A stretch of DNA of 64,000 nucleotides, taken from positions 248,001 through 312,000 of the forward strand of contig JAIXUG010000005.1 in the NCBI GenBank assembly GCA_027484105.1. Reading direction: 5' to 3'. The stretch comes from Comamonadaceae bacterium. GTDB lineage: Bacteria; Pseudomonadota; Gammaproteobacteria; Burkholderiales; Burkholderiaceae_C. Position 1 is the stretch's first letter, and each line of letters begins with the position of its first letter. Position numbers and translations under genes: made by a program. The notes below the pieces were generated by a model. It was not told where the DNA came from. It was given only the letters and a program-made list of their open reading frames with translations, and searched no databases. Shown here one piece after another: positions 8,720 to 17,300 of this stretch.

Positions 8720-9541
8720 ATGAATGCACACACACCATGGGACGCCGCAGCGGCCCACCAAGCTGCGCAGCTGATTTGGGACCACTGGCTATCGGGCCAG
8801 GTCGTGGCCAAGCTGCCCGCGCATTGTCGACCGCAAACGCCCGCCCAAGGCTACGCCGCCCAAGCCCAACTGCCCTTGGTGTCCGGCCGCCAAGTGGTCG
8901 GCTGGAAAATCGCCGCCACCAGCGCCAATGGCCAAGCACACATCAACGTGAGCGGCCCTTTGGCCGGTCGCTTGTTGTCGGGCCAGGTTTTTGAAAGCGG
9001 CGCCACCGTGCCCTCAGCCGGCAACCGCATGCGCGTGGCCGAGCCGGAATTTGCGTTTGCCATGGCGCAAGACCTGCCGCCGCAAGCTGCGCCCTATACC
9101 CAGCAACACGTCATGGCCGCCGTGGCCAGCTTGCACCCGGCCCTGGAAGTGCCCGACTCGCGGCTGGAACCCTTTACCGCCGCCGGTGAAGCACAACTGC
9201 TGGCCGACAACGCCTGTGCCCGCCACTTTGTCTTGGGCCCGGCCGCGCCCGATGTCTGGCGCGAGCTGGACTTGAGCAGCTACCCGGTGCACGCACGGGT
9301 CCAACACGGCCGCCCGCTGAAGTACACCCGTGAGGGCACGGGCGGCAATGTGCTGGGCGACCCGCGCATCGCCCTGACCTGGCTGGCCAACCAGCTGTCA
9401 AGCTTGGGCATCACCCTGAAAAAGGGCCAGGTGGTGACCACCGGCACTTGCATGGTGCCACTGGAACTGCAGCCCGGTGACAGCGCCAGCGCCGATTACG
9501 GTCCGCTGGGCCGTGTTGAGATGATTTTTTCGGAGACTTGA
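8720..9541 (+). CDS. 2-keto-4-pentenoate hydratase-family protein (fumarylacetoacetase fold)
   Basis: A 273-residue protein of the MhpD/FAA-hydrolase family. Family landmarks are VGWKIAATSANGQ (residues about 60-72), the metal-site region VAEPEFAFAMAQDL (about 104-117), HPALEVPDSR and the late VTTGTCMVPLELQPGD segment. These enzymes hydrate 2-keto-pentenoates in aromatic meta-cleavage or decarboxylate oxo-acids, using a divalent metal. No ring-cleavage genes are nearby, so the substrate is unknown. An asparaginase gene follows after 3 bp, so the two are almost certainly co-transcribed. It starts 84 bp from the divergent tRNA gene. Confidence 0.8.
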   Translation: MNAHTPWDAAAAHQAAQLIWDHWLSGQVVAKLPAHCRPQTPAQGYAAQAQLPLVSGRQVVGWKIAATSANGQAHINVSGPLAGRLLSGQVFESGATVPSAGNRMRVAEPEFAFAMAQDLPPQAAPYTQQHVMAAVASLHPALEVPDSRLEPFTAAGEAQLLADNACARHFVLGPAAPDVWRELDLSSYPVHARVQHGRPLKYTREGTGGNVLGDPRIALTWLANQLSSLGITLKKGQVVTTGTCMVPLELQPGDSASADYGPLGRVEMIFSET

Positions 9542-9544
9542 ACC

Positions 9545-10540
9545 ATGACCCAACCCACATTGGCCCTGATCGGCACCGGTGGCACCATCGCAGGCGCGGC
9601 CAGCGCGGCCTCGGTCAGCACCGATTACAAACCCGCCAGCCTGAGCCTGGCCGCCGTGGTCGACACCGTGCCGGAATTGCGCCAGCGCTACAACATCGGA
9701 GTCACCCAACCCATGCAGTTGGCCAGCTACGACGTGCGGCCCGAGCATTGGCTCGATCTGCATGCCGCCGTGATGCAAGCCGTGCACAACCCCGATGTGG
9801 TGGGCATCGTGGTCACACACGGCACCGACACGCTGGAAGAAACCGCCACCTTTTTGCACCTGAGCGTGGACAGCGACAAACCCATTGTGGTGGTGGGCGC
9901 CATGCGCCCGGCCACAGCCTATTCGGCCGATGGCCCGGCCAACTTGCTGGACGCCTGCAGTGTGGCCGCCTGCCCAGGCGCGCGGGGGCGCGGCACCTTG
10001 GTGGTGATGAACGGACGCATCCATTCAGGCCTGTGGGTGGGCAAACGCCATGTGAGCAGCGTCGAGGCCTTTGATAGCCCACTGGCTGGCGCCGTGGGCG
10101 AGGTGGCCGATCAGTCGGTGCAGTGGTTTCGCGCAGCCGCACGAGCCCCCACTGTGGCTTGGCAAACCCCCACAGCATGGCCCCGGGTGGACATTGCGGT
10201 GGCGTATGCCGGGGTGGACGACACCGCGATGCGCGCCTTTGTGGCCGCCGGAGCGCTGGGCATTGTGCATGCCGGTTTGGGCAATGCCAACACGCCCACG
10301 GCCTACCGCGCTTTCATCCAGTCATTGCCAGCGCAAGGGGTGCTAGTCGCGCGTTGCGCCCGCTTCATCACCGGCAGCGTGACGCGGGCCAGCGTGTACG
10401 CCGATGCCGAGCACGGGATCTTGACCGCAGGCCCGCTGCCGCCCCACAAGGTGCGCATCGTCATGCTGCTGGGCCTGGCGCACGGCATGGACGGCCCCGC
10501 GATTCAGGCCTGGATCGACCAGATTTTGTTGGCGGGCTAA
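9545..10540 (+). CDS. L-asparaginase / asparaginase-family amidohydrolase
   Basis: A 331-residue asparaginase-family enzyme. The first catalytic threonine lies in TGGTIAG (Thr 14) and the second motif is THGTDTLEET (Thr 94, Asp 95). It hydrolyses asparagine, or a related amide, to the acid and ammonia. No signal peptide is present, so it should be cytoplasmic. The immediate pairing with a 2-keto-4-pentenoate hydratase-like gene is unusual for simple asparagine use and suggests that both act on one substrate, but that is inference. Confidence 0.9.
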   Translation: MTQPTLALIGTGGTIAGAASAASVSTDYKPASLSLAAVVDTVPELRQRYNIGVTQPMQLASYDVRPEHWLDLHAAVMQAVHNPDVVGIVVTHGTDTLEETATFLHLSVDSDKPIVVVGAMRPATAYSADGPANLLDACSVAACPGARGRGTLVVMNGRIHSGLWVGKRHVSSVEAFDSPLAGAVGEVADQSVQWFRAAARAPTVAWQTPTAWPRVDIAVAYAGVDDTAMRAFVAAGALGIVHAGLGNANTPTAYRAFIQSLPAQGVLVARCARFITGSVTRASVYADAEHGILTAGPLPPHKVRIVMLLGLAHGMDGPAIQAWIDQILLAG

Positions 10541-10541
10541 A

Positions 10542-10583
10542 TGCCTCTGCTTCAGGTGCCTCTGCTTCAGGTGCCTCGGCTCA
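10542..10583. repeat. 15-bp tandem repeat between convergent genes
   Basis: The unit TGCCTCTGCTTCAGG occurs twice exactly (10542-10556, 10557-10571) and a third, partial, diverged copy runs to 10583. It fills the gap between the asparaginase stop and the MFS stop codon and just enters the latter. Confidence 0.8.
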
Positions 10584-11759
10584 ACGTGACCGCTGGCTGA
10601 AATACAGCACCGTGCCGCTGATGCTGGCCATGACCACAAGGCCCACAAAGCCTGCACGGTAAGTGCCAAACAAACCCGACAAAGCCCCGAACAGGGGCGG
10701 CCCCAAAACCACGCCCAAAAATGTGAAGGCCAGCGTGCCGCCTGTGGCCATGCTGGCCATGCCGGGTGGTGCTCGGCGCGCCACCTCGGCCAGATAAACG
10801 CCGTTCCAACCAATGGCCGAAGCGCCAAAGCCCACCAAAATGGCGATCACCACGCCATGCGGCGTGTCGGTGGTCAAAAAAGCCGAGGCCAAGGCACCCA
10901 AGGCCATCATGCTGGCCAACAGCAGCAACATGCGCCGAGCCCCCAGCCAACGGTCGGCCACATAGCCCCACACCACGCGCCCACTAATGCCGCCCAGCTG
11001 CGTGACCGACAAGGCCAAACCCGCAGCCACCAAACCGTAAGACAAATCGTCGTGCAAGAAAGTCACCAAATAGGTGGTGAGCGACAGCTGCACCATCGAG
11101 AACATGAACGAGCAGGCGGCCATGGTGAGCAAGGCTCGGTGCGCCAGCACCATGCGGATGGGCTCGATCAAACTGCCCCACCGAATGTGCAGGTCAGCTT
11201 GCCGGTCGCTGTCCAACTCGGCCCGCAAGCTCTGCGAGACCCCGGCGCACACCAAACACAGTGCGGCCACCACCCCCATGCTCCACTGCCAATCGATGAG
11301 CAAGGCCAAAGGCGGCACGATCGCACCCGCCAGCATGCTGCCCAAAGGCACACCAGTCTGTTTGATCGAGAACACCAAGGACATTTGCGCGGGGGGTGTG
11401 GTGCGGGCCAAGAGGTGTGAACTGGCCGGGGTGATCGGGCCGTAGCCCAGGCCAATGAACACGGCGCCCAGAACCATGGCCGGCAACCAAGGCACGGCGC
11501 ACAGCACCAAACCCACAGCGCACAACACCAGCCCCCATTGGCTGACCCGAATCGCCCCCATGCGGGCCACGGTGGCACCGCCCATCAAAGTGGCCACCAT
11601 GGCGCCAGCGTAGGTGACCGACACATACAAGCCCACGAGTGCAGGCGACACCTGCAGCGTCTGCGCCACCACCGGCGCGATCACCGGCAATGTGAGCAAG
11701 GCCATGGCCACGATGGCCTGGATGACCAGGGTCAGCAGCAGGGGCCACCAGCTTTGCAT
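10581..11759 (-). CDS. MFS transporter
   Basis: A 392-residue protein with about 12 hydrophobic helices. The cytoplasmic loop GGATVARMGAIRVSQWG after the second helix resembles the family's loop 2-3 motif, and the central hydrophilic loop DSDRQADLHIRWGSLIEP divides the two halves. The ATG at 11759 is chosen because GGGAG lies 8 bases upstream; an in-frame TTG at 11774 lies on the other side of that site. The substrate is not predictable. It lies 58 bp downstream of a Bug-family binding protein in the same direction. Its last codons meet the tandem repeat. Confidence 0.85.
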   Translation of the reverse strand: MQSWWPLLLTLVIQAIVAMALLTLPVIAPVVAQTLQVSPALVGLYVSVTYAGAMVATLMGGATVARMGAIRVSQWGLVLCAVGLVLCAVPWLPAMVLGAVFIGLGYGPITPASSHLLARTTPPAQMSLVFSIKQTGVPLGSMLAGAIVPPLALLIDWQWSMGVVAALCLVCAGVSQSLRAELDSDRQADLHIRWGSLIEPIRMVLAHRALLTMAACSFMFSMVQLSLTTYLVTFLHDDLSYGLVAAGLALSVTQLGGISGRVVWGYVADRWLGARRMLLLLASMMALGALASAFLTTDTPHGVVIAILVGFGASAIGWNGVYLAEVARRAPPGMASMATGGTLAFTFLGVVLGPPLFGALSGLFGTYRAGFVGLVVMASISGTVLYFSQRSR

Positions 11760-11817
11760 CAATAAATCTCCCAAACAGGCGAGACGCAGAACCTCCGGCC
11801 CTTGCGCAGCGGGTGTA

Positions 11818-12795
11818 TCAATTGGCTTTGACGCCCGCCTTGATCAACAGACCGCCCAGGGTATCGATCTCGTTTTTGAGGTGGTTGCGCAAAGCTTCAG
11901 GACGCGCTTGATCGACCGACACGGCCGAAATGCCCATGGCCTCCAGGCGCTGGCGCACTTCAGGATCGGTCACCGACTTTTGCAAAGCCGAAGTCAACTG
12001 GTCGAGCACCGGCTTGGGCGTGCCCTTGGGGGCATACAAACCAAATGAGATGTTGATGTCAAAACCCTCCACCCCGGCATCGGTGATGGCGGGCACCTCT
12101 GGCAACTGGGGCAGGCGTGCTTTGCCCGCAGAAGCATAAGCCTTGATCTTGCCACCCTTGACCGAGGGCACTGTGCCGGAAGTTTGGTCGCACAAAATGT
12201 CCACCTGGCCGCCCATCAGGTCGTTCAAGGCCGGGCCGGTGCCCTTGTAGGGGATTTCATTGAGCTTGACGTTCAAGGCGTTCATCATCATGAGACCGCA
12301 CAGATGCGAAGCCGAGCCCACCCCCGCGTGCGCCAAACTGACTTTGGGGCCGTTGGCTTTCACGTAGGCCACAAATTCATTCAAGTTGCGTGCCGGAAAA
12401 TCATTGCGGGCCACGATGACCATGGGGCCACTGGTGGCGCGGCCAATCGGCTCAAAGTCGTCCACCGGGTGGTAGGGCAAGCCTTTGTACATGACCACAT
12501 TGGTGGCATGGCTCACGTGGATCATCAGCAAGGTGTAGCCATCGGGCCTGGCGCGGGCCACTTTGGCTGTGCCAATCGAGCCTGAGGCTCCAGCGGTGTT
12601 GTCCACCACGATTTGCTGGCCCAAGTGCTTTTGCATGGCTCCGGCAAAGACACGGGTGATCGTGTCGCCTGGTCCACCTGCGGCATAGGGCATGACCATG
12701 GTAATGGCGCGGTTGGGGAAGTCTTGTGCCGACACATGCAAGGCCGTGGCGGCCAACATGAGGGCCAAAGCGCTGCGAACAAAACGGATTGACAT
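11818..12795 (-). CDS. Bug-family tripartite tricarboxylate transporter binding protein (first of four)
   Basis: A 325-residue periplasmic binding protein. A signal peptide (MSIRFVRSALALMLAATALHVSAQ) precedes the family landmarks ITMVMPYAAGGPGDTITR, VVDNTAGASGSIGTAKVA and AHAGVGSASHLCGLM. Bug proteins bind carboxylates or other small acids and amides, and many are orphans without TctA/TctB membrane partners, as here. The ATG has an AGGAG 8 bases upstream. It lies between a carboxymuconolactone-decarboxylase-like gene (upstream, 32 bp) and an MFS gene, so the MFS protein could be the actual permease. Confidence 0.9.
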   Translation of the reverse strand: MSIRFVRSALALMLAATALHVSAQDFPNRAITMVMPYAAGGPGDTITRVFAGAMQKHLGQQIVVDNTAGASGSIGTAKVARARPDGYTLLMIHVSHATNVVMYKGLPYHPVDDFEPIGRATSGPMVIVARNDFPARNLNEFVAYVKANGPKVSLAHAGVGSASHLCGLMMMNALNVKLNEIPYKGTGPALNDLMGGQVDILCDQTSGTVPSVKGGKIKAYASAGKARLPQLPEVPAITDAGVEGFDINISFGLYAPKGTPKPVLDQLTSALQKSVTDPEVRQRLEAMGISAVSVDQARPEALRNHLKNEIDTLGGLLIKAGVKAN

Positions 12796-12827
12796 GGCGG
12801 TCTCCTGGAGGATGGTGAAAAAACGAA

Positions 12828-13418
12828 TCAGGCCAACAAACGCTGGCGAATGACTTGCGGGTCCATCACCTGCAAAGGGGCCTCGCCCCCGTCAGGAATG
12901 CCCACTTGGGTGGCATTGAGCAGCATGGACACCATGACATACGTGCCGGACAAAACGGTGAGGTCGACCACGGCTTGCTCACCCATGGCTGCGACAGCCT
13001 CTTGCCACAATTCATCTGGCACGCGGTGGTTGAGCGACAACTGAACACAGTAGTCGTACACCAAGCGTTCGTCGGCTTGCATGGAGGTGGGGCGCTTGCA
13101 TTCTTGCAAGTCGCGCATGACCGCATCGGACAAACCCGCCTTGCGTGCGATGCGCTCATGCGCCCACCATTCGTATTGCGCATTCGAGATGCGCGCCTGG
13201 ATCAAGATGGCGAATTCGTTCAGGCGCTTGTTCACCGAGGTGCGAAAACGCAGATAGTCCAGAAAATCAAATGCGCGCCGGGCCATGTCGGGGCTGCGCA
13301 GCAAGGCGTTGTAGGGCCCACCCAGCGCGGCACTGGAGACCTTGAGGATGTCATCGGCCAAGGGCCGAACATCGGCCGCCAAGTCCTCGTAACGTATTTG
13401 CGAAAGTCTCTCGGTCAT
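12828..13418 (-). CDS. Carboxymuconolactone decarboxylase / AhpD-like protein
   Basis: A 196-residue all-helical protein of the CMD family. The core ILIQARISNAQYEWWAHERIARKAGLSDAV matches the alkylhydroperoxidase-like helix-turn-helix region, but the CxxC pair of AhpD is absent (ISNAQYEW), so peroxidase activity is unlikely. Such proteins occur next to Bug binding proteins in aromatic or amide catabolic clusters, with unknown reactions. The ATG at 13418 is the first sensible start; the longer frame to 13523 lacks conserved sequence. It heads the minus-strand group with the Bug and MFS genes. Confidence 0.8.
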   Translation of the reverse strand: MTERLSQIRYEDLAADVRPLADDILKVSSAALGGPYNALLRSPDMARRAFDFLDYLRFRTSVNKRLNEFAILIQARISNAQYEWWAHERIARKAGLSDAVMRDLQECKRPTSMQADERLVYDYCVQLSLNHRVPDELWQEAVAAMGEQAVVDLTVLSGTYVMVSMLLNATQVGIPDGGEAPLQVMDPQVIRQRLLA

Positions 13419-13562
13419 GGGATTGGGCTCAGACAAAAGCCTTACGTTACCAACAAGCCCCACCTGCCACAGTCGCCCAAATGACTGGCGCCCCTGTGTG
13501 CATTCCCATGGATTCGGCGACACTGGGCTGCAAGACTTTTTTCATTTTTGAACGGATTCAAT

Positions 13563-14261
13563 ATGTTGAAATTTTTCTTTAACGCGGCGCCCAACCCGAT
13601 GAAGATTGCCTTGTTGCTGGAGGAGTTGGGGCTGGCTTTTGAAGCCGTTCCGGTCGACACACGCAAAGGCGAGCAATTTGCGCCCGACTTCCTCGCGGTC
13701 AACCCCAATGCCAAAGTGCCCGCCATCACCGATGGCGAGACCACCGTGTTCGACAGCAACGCCATCTTGTTGTACTTGGCCGATCGCGAACAAAAGTTCA
13801 TACCCCATGTGACCCAGGCCAAAGAACGCGGCGCAGCCCTGTCTTGGTTGATGTTCATCGCCAGCGGCATTGGACCGTTTTCGGGTCAGTCGGTGCACTT
13901 TCGCCAGGTGGCGCCCGAGCCCAAAGCCTACGCGCTGAACCGCTACGACTTTGAGGCCCACCGCCATTGGACGGTGCTGGAAAAACACCTGAGCCAACAC
14001 ACCTACATGCTGGGCGAGCACTACAGCATTGTGGACATGGCCCTGTGGGGCTGGGCGCGCCTGTTGCCCTTTGTGTTGGGCACGGGGGATGCCACCTGGA
14101 CCCAGTACCCCCACACCAAACGACTGCTCGATTTGGTCAACGCCCGTTCAGCAGCCCAACGCGCCGAAGCCTTCAAGGCGAAATACACCTTCAAGACCGA
14201 GATGGATGCCGAGGCCAAAAAGTTCATGTTTCCGCAAAATGAGCGATTGAACCCTTCATAA
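13563..14261 (+). CDS. Glutathione S-transferase family protein
   Basis: A 232-residue GST with an N-terminal thioredoxin-like domain (residues 1-80: NAAPNPMKIALLLEEL, the cis-proline in KVPAIT, and the glutathione-binding DSNAILLYLAD) and a helical C-terminal domain. The sequence resembles YfcG/Ure2-like GSTs, which often use an Asn or Thr near the N-terminus. The ATG at 13563 is adopted; an in-frame start five codons earlier is possible. It is divergent from the CMD-like gene and followed after 9 bp by an unknown gene. Confidence 0.88.
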   Translation: MLKFFFNAAPNPMKIALLLEELGLAFEAVPVDTRKGEQFAPDFLAVNPNAKVPAITDGETTVFDSNAILLYLADREQKFIPHVTQAKERGAALSWLMFIASGIGPFSGQSVHFRQVAPEPKAYALNRYDFEAHRHWTVLEKHLSQHTYMLGEHYSIVDMALWGWARLLPFVLGTGDATWTQYPHTKRLLDLVNARSAAQRAEAFKAKYTFKTEMDAEAKKFMFPQNERLNPS

Positions 14262-14270
14262 AATGCCTGC

Positions 14271-14978
14271 ATGAATTTAACGGGCGGATGGCATTGGCAT
14301 GTGCGGGCTTGGCGGTCTCAGGAGCGCTGGGCCCCGGCATCTTCGCAGATCGCCGATTGGCTGATGGCGCAAACCATGCCCCGCCAACAACTGGTGTTGA
14401 TCGGCGCGAGTGCGGGCTGGATGTTGCCCACAGCTTGGTTGGCGCAATTTGAAGAGGTCCACGCCTGGGACATCGACCCTTGGGCCAAGCCGCTTTTTTA
14501 TGCGCGCCACGGTCGGCACCTGAAACGCCTAGGCAAAGAACTGCACCTGCACACGGGCGATGGATTGGCCCTGTTGCCCGAACTGGTGCGCCGCATGCCT
14601 GGCGCTTTTTTCTGGTTTGACAATGTGCTCGGGCAATTGCGCTTCACGGGCTGGCCTCTGCAAGAGACCGCGCGCCGATTGGGTCACATCCAACACCAGA
14701 TGAAGGGCGTGGCCTGGGGCAGTTTGCACGACCGCATGTCAGGCCACCGGTTGCCTGACCACCCCTGGCCAAAGCCCAAGGCAGCCCTTGCAGGATGGGC
14801 GATGGAATCCAGCCAAGGCCAAGATTGGCTGCGCAGCATGGGGGCAGTGAGCCCTTGGCTCGACCACCTGACGGAGCAGGTCCTGCCACAGGGCACACCC
14901 GTGCAGTACACCGCCTGGCCCTTCAAACCGGGCTATGCGCATTGGCTTGAAATGGGTTGGTGCCCCCAAACCCGTTGA
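14271..14978 (+). CDS. Uncharacterised protein with methyltransferase-like Rossmann core
   Basis: A 235-residue protein I do not recognise. Residues about 40-75 read like motif I of a Rossmann methyltransferase (QLVLIGASAGWMLP) followed by an acidic second-strand end (VHAWDIDPWAKPLF); later FFWFDNVLGQLRF could be the motif-IV strand. It is rich in Trp and His and has no signal peptide or membrane span. It starts 9 bp after the GST stop and is likely co-transcribed. It ends 18 bp from the convergent lyase gene. The methyltransferase reading is inference from pattern only. Confidence 0.55.
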   Translation: MNLTGGWHWHVRAWRSQERWAPASSQIADWLMAQTMPRQQLVLIGASAGWMLPTAWLAQFEEVHAWDIDPWAKPLFYARHGRHLKRLGKELHLHTGDGLALLPELVRRMPGAFFWFDNVLGQLRFTGWPLQETARRLGHIQHQMKGVAWGSLHDRMSGHRLPDHPWPKPKAALAGWAMESSQGQDWLRSMGAVSPWLDHLTEQVLPQGTPVQYTAWPFKPGYAHWLEMGWCPQTR

Positions 14979-14996
14979 TGCCTGGCTGCGCGCCGG

Positions 14997-15884
14997 TCAC
15001 TTCAAGCTGGGAGGGCCCTGTTCGAAACTTTGCCCCAGCGCCAGCAATTGCGGCGTTTCAATGACCGCGTTCAGGCCATCGAAGTCCAGCATTTTTTCTT
15101 GCCAGGGGCGAGTGGTCTGGTGCGTGTGCAAGCTGGCGTAATAGCCTTGCAGCGTGTGCAGCACGGCCCGCGCCGTGCCGCCCGGGAAGATCACGATCTT
15201 GAAACCGCGCTCACCCAACTCGGCCGCGCTTTGCACCGGCGTCTTGCCGCCTTCCACCATATTGGCCAGCAAGGGCACACGCTGGGCGAACTGCGCACAG
15301 GCACGGTTCATCTGCTCATCCGAGCGCAAGGCTTCGATGAACAAGGCATCCACACCGCATTCCAGATAGCGCTCGGCCCGCTCCAGTGCCGCGTCGAGGC
15401 CTTCCACGGCCACCGCATCGGTGCGGGCCAGGATCAAGGTGTTCTTGTCGTGTCGCGCGTCCAAGGCAGCCCGCAGCTTGCCCTGCATCTCGGCCACCGG
15501 CACCACGCCTTTGCCGTCCAAATGGCCGCAGCGTTTGGGGAAGGTCTGGTCCTCGATCTGGATCATGGCAGCGCCAGCGCGTTCAAAGTCACGCACGGTG
15601 CGTTGGGTGTTGAGCGCGTTGCCAAAGCCGGTGTCGGCGTCCACGATCACAGGAATGTTCACCCGGTCGGTGATGTGGGCCAGCGTCTGCGCCACTTCGG
15701 TGGCGGTGGTCAGGCCAATATCGGAGCGGCCGAGGCGGGTGTAGGCGATCGATGCCCCTGACAAATAAAGCGCCTCAAAACCCGCCTGCTGCGCCACCAG
15801 CGCGGTGAGCGCGTCGTACACGCCGGGGGCCAACAGGGCCTTCGGTTGTTGCAAGCGCTGTGCCAAATTGTGCGGCTGGTTCAT
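14997..15884 (-). CDS. Isocitrate lyase/PEP mutase-family C-C lyase (2,3-dimethylmalate or 2-methylisocitrate lyase-like)
   Basis: A 295-residue TIM-barrel enzyme. Metal-binding VDADTGFG is at 81-88 and the catalytic loop KRCGH at 117-121 (Cys 119). That cysteine motif is found in true C-C lyases (isocitrate, methylisocitrate and dimethylmalate lyase), which release pyruvate, glyoxylate or similar plus a carboxylate; PEP mutase and oxaloacetate decarboxylase lack it. The ATG at 15884 overlaps the upstream FAD-oxidoreductase stop by 4 bp. As the last gene of the 14-gene operon it probably performs the final cleavage. The malate-type substrate is inferred from the aconitase-family hydratase in the same operon. 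Confidence 0.85.
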   Translation of the reverse strand: MNQPHNLAQRLQQPKALLAPGVYDALTALVAQQAGFEALYLSGASIAYTRLGRSDIGLTTATEVAQTLAHITDRVNIPVIVDADTGFGNALNTQRTVRDFERAGAAMIQIEDQTFPKRCGHLDGKGVVPVAEMQGKLRAALDARHDKNTLILARTDAVAVEGLDAALERAERYLECGVDALFIEALRSDEQMNRACAQFAQRVPLLANMVEGGKTPVQSAAELGERGFKIVIFPGGTARAVLHTLQGYYASLHTHQTTRPWQEKMLDFDGLNAVIETPQLLALGQSFEQGPPSLK

Positions 15885-17296
15885 GGTGCCGAATCTTTCA
15901 AAAGTTGTTGCGCGGTGTGCGCGGCGATGTGCCCGCCCGCGATGGCGCTGAGCAAACCGTTGCCCGACAGATAACCCCAGACGGCTTGGCCCGAGACGCC
16001 CCGCGCTGCGCCGCCTGCGGCCAACAGGTTGGGCAAAGGCGTGCCATCCTGGCGCAACACACGGGTGTGCGCGTCGATGTCCAGACCACCTTGGGTGTGA
16101 AACAAGGCACCCGTGACCTTGATGGCATGGAATGGCGCTTGCAAGGCACGCTGGAACGTGCGGCGAGTGGCCGGGTCGGTGCCGGGCTGCACGGCACTCA
16201 AAGTGGTTTGCAATGCCTCTGGGGCGCAAGCGATCAGCTGCGCCAGTTCATTCGCATCACCCGCATGCTGCACCGCACCTGCGTTTTGCGCTGCCACAAA
16301 ATCGGGAAACCCTTGTGCAAACGCCAGCAGCGCATCGTCGAACACATTCCACGCCACCCCGCCCGGCTGCGCCAGCACATGCACCGCCGCCTCCGAGTAG
16401 CCTTGGGTCTCGTCATGAAAGCGCTGGCCTTGGGCGTTGATCTGCACACCGCCTTCCATCATCAGCGCCCACGAGATCAAAGCGCCTTGCGGAATGGCCC
16501 AGGAGCCATGGCCTTGGTAAGCACCCAGATCAGCCAGGCGTCCACCCAGTTGTTGGCCCCAAGTGATGGCGCTGCCGTCGTTGCCCACATGGCCGGCATA
16601 GGTGGCCTCGGCCATCTCGGGCAGCAGGTCTTTCACCATGGCCGTGGCACCGCCAAAGCCATTGCAAGCCAGCAGCACCGCATCGCAGCGGATGCGCTCG
16701 GTCTGGCCATCGGGCCGCACAAAACCCACGCCGTGGATGTGCTGCGTGTCATCGGCCCACAGCTCGGTCACTTGCGCTTGTGTGAGCACCACCACACCAG
16801 CAGCGTCGGCCGCAGCTTGCAGGCGGCTCATCAAACCCGCCCCGGTTTTTTCGGGCACGGCGTGCATGCGGTGGGCACTGTGGCCAGGGTACAAAAAGTT
16901 GTCCAACACTTGCCAGGGCAGGCCGTGGTGCAGGGCCAGCGCGTCCATGGCCGGACCGATGTTTTGGGCATACGCCTGCACCAGGTGCGGCGCGGCCTGA
17001 CCGTGTGCCTTGGCCTGGATGTCGGCGGCAAAGGTTTCCACGCTGTCGGTGATGCCTTGGGCCTGTTGCGCTTGCGTACAAGGCGCAGGCACAAAGCCCG
17101 AAGACAAAGCGGTGGAACCCGCTGCAAACGCATCGCGCTCCAGCACCACACAGTCCACACCCAGGCGGTGCAAGGCCAGCGCTGCCGTGAGACCGCAAGC
17201 GCCTGCGCCCACAATCACCACCGGGGTGTGGTCTTCGGCCTGTAATGCGGAAGCCGGAAGAATCTGTGCCCGTGTGTGTGCCAGCGAGGCGGTCAT
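15881..17296 (-). CDS. FAD-dependent oxidoreductase, fumarate reductase/succinate dehydrogenase flavoprotein-like
   Basis: A 471-residue flavoprotein. Dinucleotide-binding VVIVGAGACGLTAALAL lies at residues about 26-42, ending in VVLERD, and the C-terminal FAD contact is LLAAGGAARGVSG followed by GYLSGNGLLSAIAGG. The family includes fumarate reductases, ketosteroid dehydrogenases and tricarballylate dehydrogenase, which add or remove hydrogen across a C-C bond next to a carbonyl. No signal peptide or haem domain is present. In the operon it could desaturate a saturated imide or diacid before hydration; this is inference. It starts 4 bp after the amidase stop and overlaps the lyase start by 4 bp. 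Confidence 0.85.
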   Translation of the reverse strand: MTASLAHTRAQILPASALQAEDHTPVVIVGAGACGLTAALALHRLGVDCVVLERDAFAAGSTALSSGFVPAPCTQAQQAQGITDSVETFAADIQAKAHGQAAPHLVQAYAQNIGPAMDALALHHGLPWQVLDNFLYPGHSAHRMHAVPEKTGAGLMSRLQAAADAAGVVVLTQAQVTELWADDTQHIHGVGFVRPDGQTERIRCDAVLLACNGFGGATAMVKDLLPEMAEATYAGHVGNDGSAITWGQQLGGRLADLGAYQGHGSWAIPQGALISWALMMEGGVQINAQGQRFHDETQGYSEAAVHVLAQPGGVAWNVFDDALLAFAQGFPDFVAAQNAGAVQHAGDANELAQLIACAPEALQTTLSAVQPGTDPATRRTFQRALQAPFHAIKVTGALFHTQGGLDIDAHTRVLRQDGTPLPNLLAAGGAARGVSGQAVWGYLSGNGLLSAIAGGHIAAHTAQQLLKDSAP

Positions 17297-17300
17297 GGCT

